Of a stretch of 64,000 nt of DNA, positions 1-11,270 are shown piece after piece; the first letter of the stretch is position 1; every line of letters begins with the position of its first letter. The stretch is from Neonectria sp. B-13. Its lineage: Eukaryota > Ascomycota > Sordariomycetes > Hypocreales > Nectriaceae. The position numbers were made by a program, and so were the translations under genes. The notes beneath the pieces were generated by a model. The model had not been told where the DNA came from and ran no database searches. It was given only the letters and a program-made list of their open reading frames with translations. The stretch lies in NCBI GenBank assembly GCA_002682825.1, contig NOKP01000003.1, positions 496,001 to 560,000 of the forward strand, given 5' to 3'.

Positions 1-1076
1 TTGGTTCTAAGGCAGTAAAAGTAGGCAAAGAGGGTTGAACCACTCTGTAAGGCAGCAGTAGCCAGCAGTAAGTCCACCACTACCAAGCAAAGATATGTCT
101 TGCCTAAGCCCATGATTCCATGAAGCCAAAAGGTGGACAAGGAGCTAGTTTGACATTAGTCCCAGTAAGTCTCGTGCTTGAGCAGCCATTGGCCAAAATT
201 TGGTATCCTTGACCAAGAGATCATTTCGTGATAGATGGGAAAAGGTAATATTGACAACTATGATACCATCTTGATGAGGTTTTCTTCATCAAGGAGTCGG
301 GTATTATGGTTGGACTGATCTCGAAGCCGGAGAACTGCCATCTCTAGAGAGCGCAGAACTCGGTGTCCTAGAGTTTAGCCAGCTTTAGGACTTCATCCTC
401 TTGGACCAGTATCTTCTGAATGGAGTTCTCATCGCCAATCCTAAAGATACCCTTTACGCGCCAGACTCATCATCTTAGCTCCAGAATCATGCCATATTGA
501 CATATTGACATACCAGGTATTGACTTCAAAAAGAAATCTATAGTCTACACCAAGTACGTCAGAACCTCCGTATAGAGCGCAGCAAGGGTGTTTTCTAGCG
601 CCAGCCAGTTGCACAGAATAATTTCAGGAAAGATGCAAAAGCTCAAACTCATTGTAGCAAGCAATGGCCCAAGAAACAACCTCAAGATCTTAAACCATAG
701 CACCGAATTGTTGAACATCGTTGACCGTGATCTGTAGTAGGAACCTCACCGCTGCCCAAGGCAGCAAAGCGTTACTGGCGTCGAATTGTACAGCCACATC
801 GCCGATTGCTTTGAAACAGTTGATCCATTTGGCGATCTTCTCGAGAAGATCATGAAGCACAGCCTCCTCGCCATTCGGTCATTTGAACTTCCAGTGTTTG
901 CAGAGACTGGTGGCCCTCTTGTCCTCAGCCACCATCAAGACCGCCGCCAATATGTCACGCTTGTGTGTCGTAGCCTGATTCAGACTGGACTTCAAGTCGT
1001 CGCCAAGAGAGTCGAAAGCCTTGTTCCAGAGGCCCTGAACGTGTGCTTGGCCTGGGAGCGAGATGGATGGCACCAT
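1..1076 (-). pseudogene. Decayed NACHT/STAND (NLR-like) gene, cut by the window edge
   Basis: Read on the minus strand, this stretch resembles the N-terminal half of fungal NACHT NTPases. The first readable block (1076-879) is an alpha-helical segment, followed by text such as LLEKIAKWINCFKAIGDVAV and AAVRFLLQITVNDVQQFGA, typical of the region before the NTPase in these proteins. Further on, another frame gives WLLKHETYW and then a Walker A loop, GIMGLGKT, at 113-96. In-frame stops sit at 879-881 (TGA where TGG is expected), 690-692 (TAA for CAA), 624-626 (TGA for CGA) and 156-158 (TAA). All fit C:G to T:A changes, and at least one frameshift lies between 620 and 160. The remainder of the gene, if any, lies left of the window. 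Intact members sense cues and can trigger cell death or incompatibility; this copy is broken. The family call is from motif memory; the stops are seen directly. Confidence 0.7.
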
Positions 1077-2025
1077 GACTTCTGAAGGGTCAAATTAAAG
1101 TATGTGGAAAATGTGATTTGGATTTCGCCGGAAACAGTTTCAGCGTAGCAAGGTGTTGGAGCGAGGGGTGGCACGATTTTGTTATACTTGTCCCTTATTC
1201 CTCGAAAGAGAAATGGTAGAAATTTCGCACAGGAACCCAGGAACTCTGTTGATTTTGGGATCAATTATGTTGTTCTGCTGCATATCAGCAGCAGACGTGG
1301 CTGTGAACTAGGGTTTCATGTTGCTCAACCAGGTGGCTATCTATTCCGTATCCGTGCGACAGGCGTCCTAAGGTGCACTTTCTGCACTGCATACCGCCCT
1401 CAAGGCAACCAGGCTGAGTCCAGTTGCCTCGTAAACCACGTCAACAACGAGGCTGTGCATGCGAGGTTACGCAAGTACGGCTGTACGGAATCGCCCTCCG
1501 CAGAGCCTGGCCAACCCTTGAAGTCTCCGAAGCGTCGCAATGCCAGACCCTCAAGGGATAAGAAGTGTTACAAGTTGTGCATATCCAAAAGCCAGATCAA
1601 TGTAGATAAATTACATAACAAAGGAAGATGAACTTAGGGTATGCTTAGTAGAAATGTGTATTTCGACGATGCTTGTATAGTACTCTCAGCTCACGGGAGT
1701 GTTAACTTCAACTGCGACAAGTTCAGGTCAATCACCAGTTCAATCAGACGACTTTCCAAGCCCGTTGAGCTACCGCACGGCCTTACTACTGTTGTAAAAA
1801 CTACGAATGACTTGCATCGCCAGTTTGAGGTATGCACGATGACTTATGAAGGGAGAAGTGAGCCATACAGGTAAACAAACCAAAAAAACGAACGCAGTTG
1901 CATTCGGGAAAAGGCACGATTCCACTTGCTGTCGTCACTATGCGACTAGCAAAGCATCGCTTCACTTAGAAGATATCCTAGTAACAGGCGCATAGATAAC
2001 GCTGTCCCACTCCACTTATTCTCGG
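1077..2025. other. Gene-free stretch
   Basis: Open frames exist on both strands (longest 150 codons, plus strand, 1179-1631), but none shows a recognisable domain or a splice-consistent gene model. It may be decayed flanking sequence of the NACHT pseudogene. Confidence 0.4.
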
Positions 2026-2325
2026 CTCTTGTAAATTCCTCTCTGAGGATAGCGCACCTTACCCCAGATCTTACGATCCAAGCTCTTGAAAATTCCTTTC
2101 TGAGTTTAGTGAGTTTCGCCCGTATCTCTCGTTCAACCGCTCCTGTAGATTCCTTTCTCGGGTTGGCGTCTTCCCCGGATCTGTGATATAAGCTCCTCTA
2201 GATTCCCTTTGGAGCATAGCTTGCCTGATGCCGTATCCGCTGGTGTGTAGACTACCTGGACACTATTGCTCCTAGAGATCCCTTTGCGAGCATGGCGTCA
2301 TCTCACGATATCTCGAGTCACTTTT
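2026..2325. repeat. Degenerate 57-bp tandem repeat, five units
   Basis: Units begin near 2026, 2083, 2140, 2193 and 2269, each with a version of CTCYTGTARATTCCTTTCT. The first two steps are exactly 57 bp, the others 53 and 76 bp. Since 57 is 19 codons, this may be a decayed repeat of a coding sequence: on the minus strand, units read as variants of KGIYRS, though in shifting frames and with stops. No function can be assigned. Confidence 0.6.
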
Positions 2326-2587
2326 CCTGGGTCGCTCAGGCTTACGACCCTAAGATACTTCAATTAGGCCTCAAGTTTCTTATCGACCGGCAAGATATGT
2401 AGCGATTTGAGGACAAAGTGTGAGTAGCAAGTGAAGTAGACTAGATGAAGGTATTCAATCAATTTATTAGGCAGTTAAAAAAGCCATAAATCACCTGGTT
2501 ACTCAAAGCATCGCTGGCTAATTAAAACCAAGACAATATCCATCCTTAAGACACCTGGAACAGCCCGAGCGGCAGCGTCCAGCGGTC

Positions 2588-4924
2588 TCAACGTGGCCTC
2601 ATCTCATCCATCAACCGGCTCGCTCTTCTCTCTCTCCATTCCATTAAATGAATTACCGGTGACCGAGTCGTATTCTCAGGTCTATGTTGCGCAACATCGC
2701 CCTCCAGGCCAAACCCGTATTTGCTCTCTCCAGCAACATCTGGCACAAGCCCAAAGCCAACCTTGAGCTTCTTCACGTCGGGATCATCTTCCCAATGGAC
2801 CCTGTTCAGACTCTGGCCCCGTGTCGCAGCAACAATGGATGAAAACCTGGTGTCCTTCATCACGTATTCGTGTCCCATTGCCCCGATGCCGAGCATCACT
2901 CCCGCGACCGCCATGAGAATGGCCAAGGCATAAACCACCCACAAATCTTCAATGTGATAGAAATAGCAGTTGGCGGTCCGCTCTCTCACGCAGGGATACA
3001 GAGTACGCTCGTCACTTCCGTTCATAAGTGCCATCTTTGACGCATCACGTGCCATGGAAACGGCGAGAAACTGCTGATCGGATAGCAGCGACAGAACCAT
3101 CTCTTCATAGAACTTCTCGAGTTCTCCAGTGAAGTTTTTGACGGGGAGGTAATTCTTCCTATTGATAAGTCGCGACTCGACGGCTCGGGTATTGGCGACC
3201 CTGTTTTCCATGGCAATGGTTCCGTTGATGAGGTCGCGCAGTTGCTTCCCAATTGAATGGTATGTCGCTGTTTTTCGGTACTTCCGCACATCTCTTGGGA
3301 AAACATAGTTGCTTGAAGGTATTGCGGTTGTGTTGTCTTTCAATCTCTGGTCTTTTTGCGGTACTCCTGGAAGAAATCTGGTGTCGATGATCTTGCGGGG
3401 GTTACTGCGATGGACTCGTTGACTCTGAAATCCGTTCGTGTAGTTCATTTCGACCTTGTAATCCATTTCGTAATGCTCGCAGCCCACGATTTTGGGAATG
3501 AAATCGTCTGGTGAAAAGTTGTCGCTTTCCTTGTTCAGGGGCATATTCTTCGGAGCTAGGTGCGTGGCGACGTACCCTATCCACAGCAACGGCTCGGTCC
3601 TGAATGCGCCCATATTTTTGGGATACGGTGGTTTCTGCTTTGGTCTCCCTCCAATTTCAGTATTCCCAATTTGCTCAACTCCGTAATCTCCTCTGTCAGC
3701 AACAGCAAGGTACAGCTGCTTTCCCTCTGGTAGCATCATACTCGTATTGAACGGCGCAACTGCGTCTCCGAGCTTGTCCACTTTGTCACCAACTCCGGAG
3801 GCTAGTTCCTTGCACTGGTAGGCGGGTCCGGTAAATTGTATTGTGTAAGAGCAGTTCCATCCGTTGCCGCAAACATCGATGCTGGCATTCTTCTGAAACA
3901 CCGCTTGTTGAAGATATTGACTCTTCATTACGATCTCCTTGAATTGTGGACTGCTCGATGTCCAGTAATCAAATTGATTGGGGTCGCTTTGGTCAACATG
4001 CTTCTTAGTTGTTGTAGTGTTCCAGAAAGAAACCGATAGCTTGTAGAGACCTTCTCCCTCCGTAACCTTTGGGTCTCGAAAATCGTTGGTTTCTTCGTGG
4101 GTAAAATTGAGAGTTGTGATATTGGGACACATGGTATGTTCCCGGACTGTCTTCGGAAGGACCGAAAGGGTTTCGGACGTCAAAATGACCACCAAAGGAG
4201 TCGCCCAGATGTAGATGGCAAGACACATGGCCACCTTGGCGCCTTTGAAGGCCTCCCAGTGGAACAATGCCGTAAGGTCTTCGGCAGCGGCAAAGAGGGA
4301 GTCGACTGCGCCAAGTGTCAGAATCTTTCGGCGAACCATCATCCAGACTCGTTGACGATAGGCTAAGATGGCGGCGGTGACCAGGCTGGCCTTTGCAAAG
4401 AAGGCGATGGCGGTTCCGTATCGAAGCTTGCGCAATTGATCGTTGGCCTCCTTTCCGTGGAGACGGTTGTAAAAGGCGTGATGACCAATGGCAAAGGCGA
4501 TTCCAGCGAGGAGGAAGGCGTACATGCTCCAAGCTGGTGTCCAACGGCTCCTGAACCACTCTGCAATGCGCGATCGGTATGGAGGTGGGCGGCCTGGCGG
4601 TTGACCGTGCGGCGGTCGCACGGGCGGGAAATCATGAGTGAGAAATGGGTCGAGCAGTGCAGTCTGGCTCTCGGTCTTGCGGTTCGGGGGTCGTGTTCTC
4701 GTGCTGGGCGGCGTCTGCTGTATCGGGTCCCAGATTGATGGTGATGGATAGCCGGTATCGGTGGACCGGCTTGGAGAATGGGTGAAGTAGGTGTTGGAGT
4801 GCCCCATCCACGGCGTTTGCGGGGTCGTAGGCGAGCTCATGAAGGAGAACTCGGGCGACCCAACTGGCTTCCGCGGGATATTCCCATCGGGTTGCCAGTC
4901 ATCATCGTTGGGGTAACGATCCAT
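2588..4924 (-). CDS. Four-TM membrane protein with large glycosylated loop (unknown function)
   Basis: A single exon of 778 residues. The frame stays open 54 codons upstream, but the first methionine followed by a hydrophilic, Pro/Ser-rich tail is at 4924 (MDRYPNDDDW), so this start is preferred. Residues 1-125 are disordered and Pro-rich. Hydrophobic segments lie at about 132-150, 169-190 and 228-250, and a fourth near the C-terminus (about 695-715). Between TM3 and TM4 lies a loop of roughly 440 residues with many N-x-S/T sequons and several cysteines, as expected of an extracellular or lumenal domain. From memory, similar proteins occur widely in filamentous ascomycetes under the label formylmethionine deformylase-like; no deformylase motif is visible, so that label is not adopted. 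Probably a plasma-membrane protein. Confidence 0.8.
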   Translation of the reverse strand: MDRYPNDDDWQPDGNIPRKPVGSPEFSFMSSPTTPQTPWMGHSNTYFTHSPSRSTDTGYPSPSIWDPIQQTPPSTRTRPPNRKTESQTALLDPFLTHDFPPVRPPHGQPPGRPPPYRSRIAEWFRSRWTPAWSMYAFLLAGIAFAIGHHAFYNRLHGKEANDQLRKLRYGTAIAFFAKASLVTAAILAYRQRVWMMVRRKILTLGAVDSLFAAAEDLTALFHWEAFKGAKVAMCLAIYIWATPLVVILTSETLSVLPKTVREHTMCPNITTLNFTHEETNDFRDPKVTEGEGLYKLSVSFWNTTTTKKHVDQSDPNQFDYWTSSSPQFKEIVMKSQYLQQAVFQKNASIDVCGNGWNCSYTIQFTGPAYQCKELASGVGDKVDKLGDAVAPFNTSMMLPEGKQLYLAVADRGDYGVEQIGNTEIGGRPKQKPPYPKNMGAFRTEPLLWIGYVATHLAPKNMPLNKESDNFSPDDFIPKIVGCEHYEMDYKVEMNYTNGFQSQRVHRSNPRKIIDTRFLPGVPQKDQRLKDNTTAIPSSNYVFPRDVRKYRKTATYHSIGKQLRDLINGTIAMENRVANTRAVESRLINRKNYLPVKNFTGELEKFYEEMVLSLLSDQQFLAVSMARDASKMALMNGSDERTLYPCVRERTANCYFYHIEDLWVVYALAILMAVAGVMLGIGAMGHEYVMKDTRFSSIVAATRGQSLNRVHWEDDPDVKKLKVGFGLVPDVAGESKYGFGLEGDVAQHRPENTTRSPVIHLMEWRERRASRLMDEMRPR

Positions 4925-6675
4925 TGCGAAGATGGGTTGGAAGTTGGAAGTTGGAGCTTGGAGGTGCTTGGTGGTCAGCCAGGCCCACGACGCGGCCAGG
5001 CGATAGGTAAAGGGCGTGAGATGAGAAGACCAGGCATTTAGTCTGGAATCAAATGACCAAGCCTTGTGTCTGGTACCACTGCACATTCGTGGTCCAGGCT
5101 CTGGGTTTTAAGCCTCAGCCGCAAAGCCCTCAGCCGCCACTGACTCAGCTCCATCACCGGTTGACGCAGTGCTGGCTACCTAGGCATGCAGTATTCGGCA
5201 AGCTACAGAAGCTGGTGCTCCCGAGTGCGTGGCCTGAGTGGGCGGCGCCGTGTGTGTATGCGTGGCGCACCACTGTCAGCTGCAACTGCGGTCCAGATGC
5301 TCATACGAGACAGGGTAACCCACCATCCCGTGTTTTTGAGGCCAACCGGGTGGCTGTCATTTGAAGCAGGCTGAGCAGATCGGCCCCCAATTCCTCAGAA
5401 CATGCTATTTAGTGCGTGGACTTGCATGGACTAGTCAGACGGACTCAGCCGAAGGTGGCGATGATCACCTTGGTAGTCGGTACTCAGCCCAGCAAGGCTG
5501 GAGCCATGGATCATTGATGCCGGCACTTGCAGGTCGTCGCGATGGGCACCAGGAACGAGACAAGTTCGCAACGTGAGATCGGGGACCTGCAAGGATGAGT
5601 AGAGCAATAAAAAGGCCCGAGGTGTAACCCGCGATCACCACAACAGTCTGGCCAGTCATTTTCCGTTGCGTCGTTGCCTCCCTATACGCAGTGTCAGCAA
5701 CAGTGCCATTGACGACTACTTCTCGCCCCACGCCGTTTGCAAAAGGAGAACCAAGAGAAGCTACTCCTCAAAAAGGGATACAAGTAACAAAATACAGCTA
5801 ATATCCGACGCAGTGTTACAAGCGGTGAGTGCGGATGCCACTGTAGACCCCCCAATGGCCGGGTCCAGGTCCAGCTGTCAGCCACGCGGGGAAGCTCCGC
5901 GGCAGCCCGATTTCGGAGAGTGATTCGTCACACTGAACCGCCCTGGTACTGCGAGACACGACTGGACGAATTCTCAACATGTGTCATCTCTGCCGTAGGC
6001 AGTTGGATACTTTTTCGTAAGTATTGCGAGAGTGAGGGTCAGAGGCGTAGCAATAGAGGGCATTTCGGACGCCGAGTTTGAACCATCTCCTCGCCAATTC
6101 GTCAGAATCAGGCCATGACGTTTCTCCCGCGTTGATGGCGTCTGACACGTTACCGAATCAATACAAAGCAGCAGGAGGCGGAATCCGACGGAAAGAGGCT
6201 GCGCGGAGGAGACAATCGCAGGGTTTAGTACCGCAGTATTTCTCGTGCGTTCCGCTGCGTAGCACAGTTCTTGAACGAAAACACCAGAAAGGTATGACTA
6301 GGCTAGACCTGTATCCCCATGATGTTCCACCGTAGTGGCCACTCTGGTGTTGTTGGGAGTCCCGGAAGACGGAGCATTGCCACGTGAACCTCCCCTCTGT
6401 ATGAGAATTTGACATCTTGGCGTACATTTTAGCATTCTCTCTTTTGTCGCCCTTCGGCGGATCATCGAAGCTCGATAGCACTAGCAGCGCTGTTTGAGAG
6501 ACCTTTCCAAGACGCTTTATTTAGATAGGTAATGACTGTCGACCATTCAATCCAAGGCTAATCCATAACACCACAGCTTGCCGCGTCACTCATGCCACCC
6601 ACGTGGAGCTGCACTTCAGAACCTTTCTCGAAACCCAAAGCTCTTCAGGAACATGCTCCCTCCTCCGGTTCGCGC
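4925..6675. other. Intergenic
   Basis: This is the upstream region of the membrane-protein gene and the downstream region of the secreted-protein gene, both on the minus strand. Open frames are short and have no recognisable content. Confidence 0.4.
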
Positions 6676-7590
6676 TTAAGCAGCTCCCTTGGCAGCTTCG
6701 GCTTTAGCTGAAACCAGAAGATTGATGACTGCGTCAAGGAGTCCGGAACCAGCCGCTCCATCAGCAACATCTTCAACAACTGCGTCCTCAGCCGCACCGT
6801 CCTCAGCTGCACCGTCCTCAGCTGCGCCATCCCCAGCCGCGTCATCACCTGCGGCGGCAGCATCTGGCAAGAAAACTGCCCATTCCCCGTTCATGTTGGT
6901 GACGGTCAAACTGAGCTCATTTTCTTCCGCTTCGAATTCCAGTTCGCCGACCGCGGGGTCAATGACGAAGGCACCCGCTTCAGCACAGAAGCGGCCGATT
7001 TGGCCTTGGCTGATATCCAGGGCATCTGGATAACGAAAGTCAGTATTTGCACTGCACGAGTCGTTTGGAGACTTAGGTTAAGGGCTGCTTACTTCCTTCA
7101 GTGAGGATATAATCAACCTTCTGGAGGGTGAGGGCATCGGCGCCTTCTGCGAGCTCGATGATGTACGACACAGCTTCGACGGCAACGAAGCCGGCAGGAG
7201 GAGCAGCCGGTGCCTTGTTCTCGGTAACGGTGAGAGTTCGTCCTTCTGCGTTCTGGAACTCAACCTCTAAGACTCCATTTTCCTGTGCGGCCACTTGTTA
7301 GATAATGCCTAGTTTGATGGAAATTTGTTTCTAGCACGTACTCCTGGGGGGAAAAGAACGTCTTGCTTGACATCACCGCCATCGAGAGCAACAGCCTCGT
7401 CAAAAAGTCCCGCTTTCTCAATCTCGTTGCCTTCACCCTCGCCCTCGCCCGCGGCTTCGTCGCCGGCAGGGGTTTCCGTTTCGTTCCTTGCGCTGATCAC
7501 CGCTCTGGAAGTTTTCGAGGCTGGGGGTGTAGGCACAGCAATGGCAATGGCGAACGACAGGGCAAGAAGAGTGGCGCGAAGAGGATGCAT
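6676..7590 (-). CDS. Small secreted protein with acidic Ala/Asp/Glu repeat tail
   Basis: Three exons read on the minus strand: 7590-7342, 7282-7093 and 7025-6676, giving 262 residues. Intron 1 runs from GTACGT to CAG with a CTAAC branch site; intron 2 runs from GTAAGC to CAG. Phases fit without gaps. Residues 1 to about 18 (MHPLRATLLALSFAIAIA) form a typical signal peptide, followed by a Thr/Ala/Glu-rich stretch. The middle (LEVEFQNAEGRTLTVTENK) looks like a beta-rich fold, and a second, similar beta-like stretch follows in exon 3. Residues of about 205-235 are an imperfect five-residue repeat built on DGAAE, encoded by 15-bp units near 6770-6850. There are almost no cysteines, so this is not a classic Cys-rich effector; a cell-wall or extracellular role is inference. 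Confidence 0.75.
6770..6850 (-). repeat. 15-bp coding minisatellite in the secreted-protein gene
   Basis: The units encode variants of the pentapeptide DGAAE/DGAAG, with near-identical consecutive copies around 6790-6830. Such in-frame arrays easily change length between strains. Confidence 0.6.
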
Positions 7591-8960
7591 TTTGAGAGGG
7601 GTGAGGTTGATGTCGCGGAAGCTGAAGTGTTGAATGGGAAAGTAGCCTTAATGAAATATTTCGGACCGGCCGAAGAAAGAAAAGAAGTGAAGAACAATGG
7701 AAAGGTAGGAAAAGCTGATGATTGAAGGGAATGGTGAGGAAGAAAGACACGGTAACTTCACAGGGCTTCATCAGCCTTTATACATCTCACATACTTGACC
7801 AGCCATTGAAAAAGTCTTAACGCCGTTCTTTGAATCTCACCCTTCGGCTAAAAATTGTCTTTAGAAACTCGCTGAAACTGTTGCCAAGCCCGTTGCTGGT
7901 CAAGGAGAGCCAAGATGCCAAGATGTCTCCAGAAGCTTGCCGAAACTGCTGCCAAGACCGAAGCGGGTCAACTTTAGCCAATGTGCTAAGAGCTCCCAGA
8001 CAGAATCGCCTCTGGCAGATGCTAGAAATAGTTTATTGAATCTGTGAGATCTATTCTAATCTTTCATCGACTACGAAACGGCGAGAATGCTGCAATGCCC
8101 AGCCTTGGAGTTTCTTGATGATAAACAGTAGATCACATAAAGAACAAAATGTTTCTCGAACCGTGCACCTATGATGTCATATGGTCCAAACATTTGCTAC
8201 GAGGCTTTAGGCTCGTCATTGACAGGACGGCCTTGATAGTCTATTCTCCAGCTATAACTTACTTACCCATTTCGTCCTACTTAATCAATCCATTTCTGTC
8301 AATAGCGTCTTATTGATGTAGTATTTGGTTACTCCTCTAAATCCTGTCTTCTTCTTTCTCAGTGCCATTCGATGATACGCCGCAAGCAATATGGGGGTTG
8401 AAACGTCTTGATGAAACATCTCCAAGTATCAGATACCAGCTATTCTTAGCGTTCACCCTGCGCTACCACAACGCGATGAGGTAGCAATAAGGGAGAGACG
8501 AAACTCTCCGATTCTAAAATTAAGCTTAATTCTTGGAAATTGATACATTGGGAGTTTTGTGTCTGTCTGAATGTGGCAATTGGTCGTGTGCGCTTGGATT
8601 TTGATGCGGGCGGCTAGCTGGCAAAGGGAATCAGCGCAACATCAAATTAAGCGTCCTTGCCATTTGGCTTGGACTGGCGTTACTAGTCTAGGCCTAAGAT
8701 CGGTGACAATTACTTTCGAGACGACCGACTCCGGGTCAAAGGAGTTGGAGCAGCTACTCTCCTCCAAGAGAGAGTCGAACAAGTGTTTGGTTAATTACAC
8801 AATCCGCGTACATGGCCTTCAACAACCGCTCTGACTAAAGCTTTCGCAAGAAACTTCTAGACGAGAACTGAATTTCTTAACAGCAAAAGATCGGAGTAGT
8901 GAGCAAGTCCAGTGTTTTCTACTTTTCGACGAGCATTACCGGTCGGAACAGGCGGATGCT
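7591..8960. other. Intergenic, no gene seen
   Basis: 7591-7800 is the likely promoter of the minus-strand secreted-protein gene. The remainder is AT-leaning with stops in all frames and no splice-consistent model. An 87-codon plus-strand frame at 8571-8834 shows nothing recognisable. Confidence 0.4.
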
Positions 8961-9037
8961 AAACGACGGGCTTTTGAATCTGCCCTCGCCAAAGCTGTCA
9001 ACCATCACAGGAGTGTGGTAGTTCGTCAATTAGTCGA

Positions 9038-9364
9038 CTCGATATCCTGCCAGCAGAATTGCTCCTTGAAGCTCTCAACCTCCTCGACTTCCAGTCCCTG
9101 TCTCGGGTTTCTCGCATCTCTTTGAAAGGAAATAGGATTGTAGAAGTATTGAAATCATATCGAGACATAATTGAACATTCCTCAACAATACTCGCCGCGT
9201 TAGGAAGAACATGGCTGCTTCAATTCCACTCTTATGTGCGGCTAGAGCTTGTACCACCAGAGACTGGCCTAGATCGTCCGCTTCTTGCGACATTGACTCG
9301 ATTTCAATCATGCGTATGCTGGTGTATTATTAAAGCTTTGATACGACGGTCAGTCTCCTTATGA
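9038..9364 (+). pseudogene. F-box protein remnant
   Basis: From 9041 the frame reads DILPAELLLEAL, then FQSLSRVSRISLK, a recognisable F-box start (LPxELL..L....L..LSRVSR). The open frame continues about 100 codons and ends at 9364. No convincing upstream start was found: an ATG is lacking near the F-box, and the sequence just upstream reads sensibly in a different frame (DAKRRAFESALAKAVNHH, about 8957-9010), pointing to a frameshift. No C-terminal substrate-recognition repeats follow. Intact relatives recruit substrates to SCF ubiquitin ligases. A short functional gene with a missed 5' intron cannot be excluded. Confidence 0.5.
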
Positions 9365-11270
9365 AAATATTGTATTGGGGAAGTAGTAAGCAAGATAAAA
9401 AAAATTGAATGCCCGGGAACGACTGTATGAGTCGAATTAACGCAAGATCCTAAAGAGCGAAGCGACGCCGACAACGGCTGGAGCGGTCGAGTGAGGCAGT
9501 AGTAGTTTTGCTTCATACGTTATCTCTGGCTGTAAATCGTGAAGCTAGAAGTTAAGAGTATGCGACGAAAAGTCCTAACGAGAGGCAGGTTTTGACATGA
9601 ACTGATAAAGAACAACCGTCACAGTATTGCTATCTAGAGACTCCTATTCTCTTCCTCTGCATGGCATGGGAATTAGACACAGGCGCTGCATCGAGTACCA
9701 TCACGCCATTGAGTATCGTTACGGTTTGTCTTCTTCCATTCGTCTCAGACAACTCAGCTTTCAACTCTCTCAGCTCCAACTACGCCCTCTTCTCATCACA
9801 TGGTCGGCATGCTCAGAGTCAATCATTTGTTTACCCCGTTGAATGATCAACACAAAGTTGAAGTAATTCGCGTCTCCGTGGACCATAGTGCATAGTCTGC
9901 GCAATAGGACCAAACCAAATCATATTGCAGTTCAACATAGCAAATGGGTACCAGTGGAATTAAGAACACCCACAGCTTCAATGAACTTAAGTCGGTTAAG
10001 TCGCCAAAAAATCTGCTAACAATCTCTGTAGAACTAGATTCATAGCATAGAACGTAGGAAAATGACATCGCACAAAGCTGGCGAGTTTGTGACTTGAGGG
10101 AAGGTTTGAAGGTTGGTCGTAGAAACAAACTTTCAGAGCTAGCTCCTTTCCAGCGAGAATGTTATTCAAGATTTCCCACTAATGCCAACGGCGAGGTGAG
10201 GGCTGACGCTCAAACTAGCAAATTATGTCTAAAGTTTTATCTCTCTGGAATCTATAACCCCTAATTTACGCTGGTACCTAATCCAGACTGAAGCACTCAA
10301 AGCAACCCCGTCGCGAAATCTGTATTGTTTTTGATCTGTCACCGCCGCCTCACGCCCTTCGTACATGTCAAATCTGATATTCAGATAGGTCCCCTAGTAA
10401 TTGATTATGCCGAAGCTCCTAGTTCCCCATATCATGCCTTGGAGAATGATAGTCGACAACCGATGCGTGGAGCGTTTCAGACCCAGCATTGGCTCAATGA
10501 TGCGGTTTTGATTCATGCTAGATGTTTGCTTACCGCGTTCATACTGTACAGGTGCGATTTAATGGTACAGGTGGACGGAGGTCCTTTACCTTGGGGTGAG
10601 CACTGTCAACGGGACATGATTGTGGAATTTGGAACAGCCTATGAGCTCTATACTCACTGATTTTGTCATAAGAAGCCTCAAATAATGATGATGTGCTGGT
10701 AAAGGGTTCAGACACCAAAAATGAGTAGAAATCACACGTAATGAACTTTAGTACCTAGTTCAAAATGGCATAAATGATAGATGCTGGCAAGCCTTGTAGT
10801 TTCAACGAAAGTAAAAGAGGAAGGTACTCAGTGGCCTATACGTAGATCAAGGGACAAATATCACCTGACAGGCTACGTACGAGCATGTGAGAGCGAGTAC
10901 TTCTCACTCCGCCAAGGCGGACTTTTCGGCATCGTCGGAGTGCCTTGGTAGCATTTTCTGAATCAGGCACCCAATAGACATCCGCTGTGCTAGACTGAGC
11001 CTCAAAACCCGTCTCCTGATCTCGTCGCGGAGCCTTATTCATCAAGCAGTCAAATACTGTCACAGTACAGCGCATGACCCCGCCACCAACAACCCAGCTG
11101 ATAAGACATGCATTGATGCAATGTAACCTCCACCTGACGGGCCTATGTGGCGTCTGCGCCGCGTAAAGTGCCTCAAGTATTCGGTAAAGAATACTTAACC
11201 AACACCCAAAGGTCGGCGGGGGCCACCCTCGCCCCCGCTTCCCTTCAATATCGCGTGCACTGCCATCACA
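9365..11270. other. Gene-poor stretch
   Basis: Frames of up to about 110 codons occur on both strands (for example 10325-10660 plus), without domains, signal peptides or coherent introns. A 155-codon minus-strand frame (10836-11303) overlaps the start of the three-exon gene at 11271 and is taken as chance. Confidence 0.35.

Noticed and set aside
1179..1631. 150-codon plus-strand frame
   Set aside because: No ATG-based context, domain or homology could be recognised; it lies in decayed DNA.
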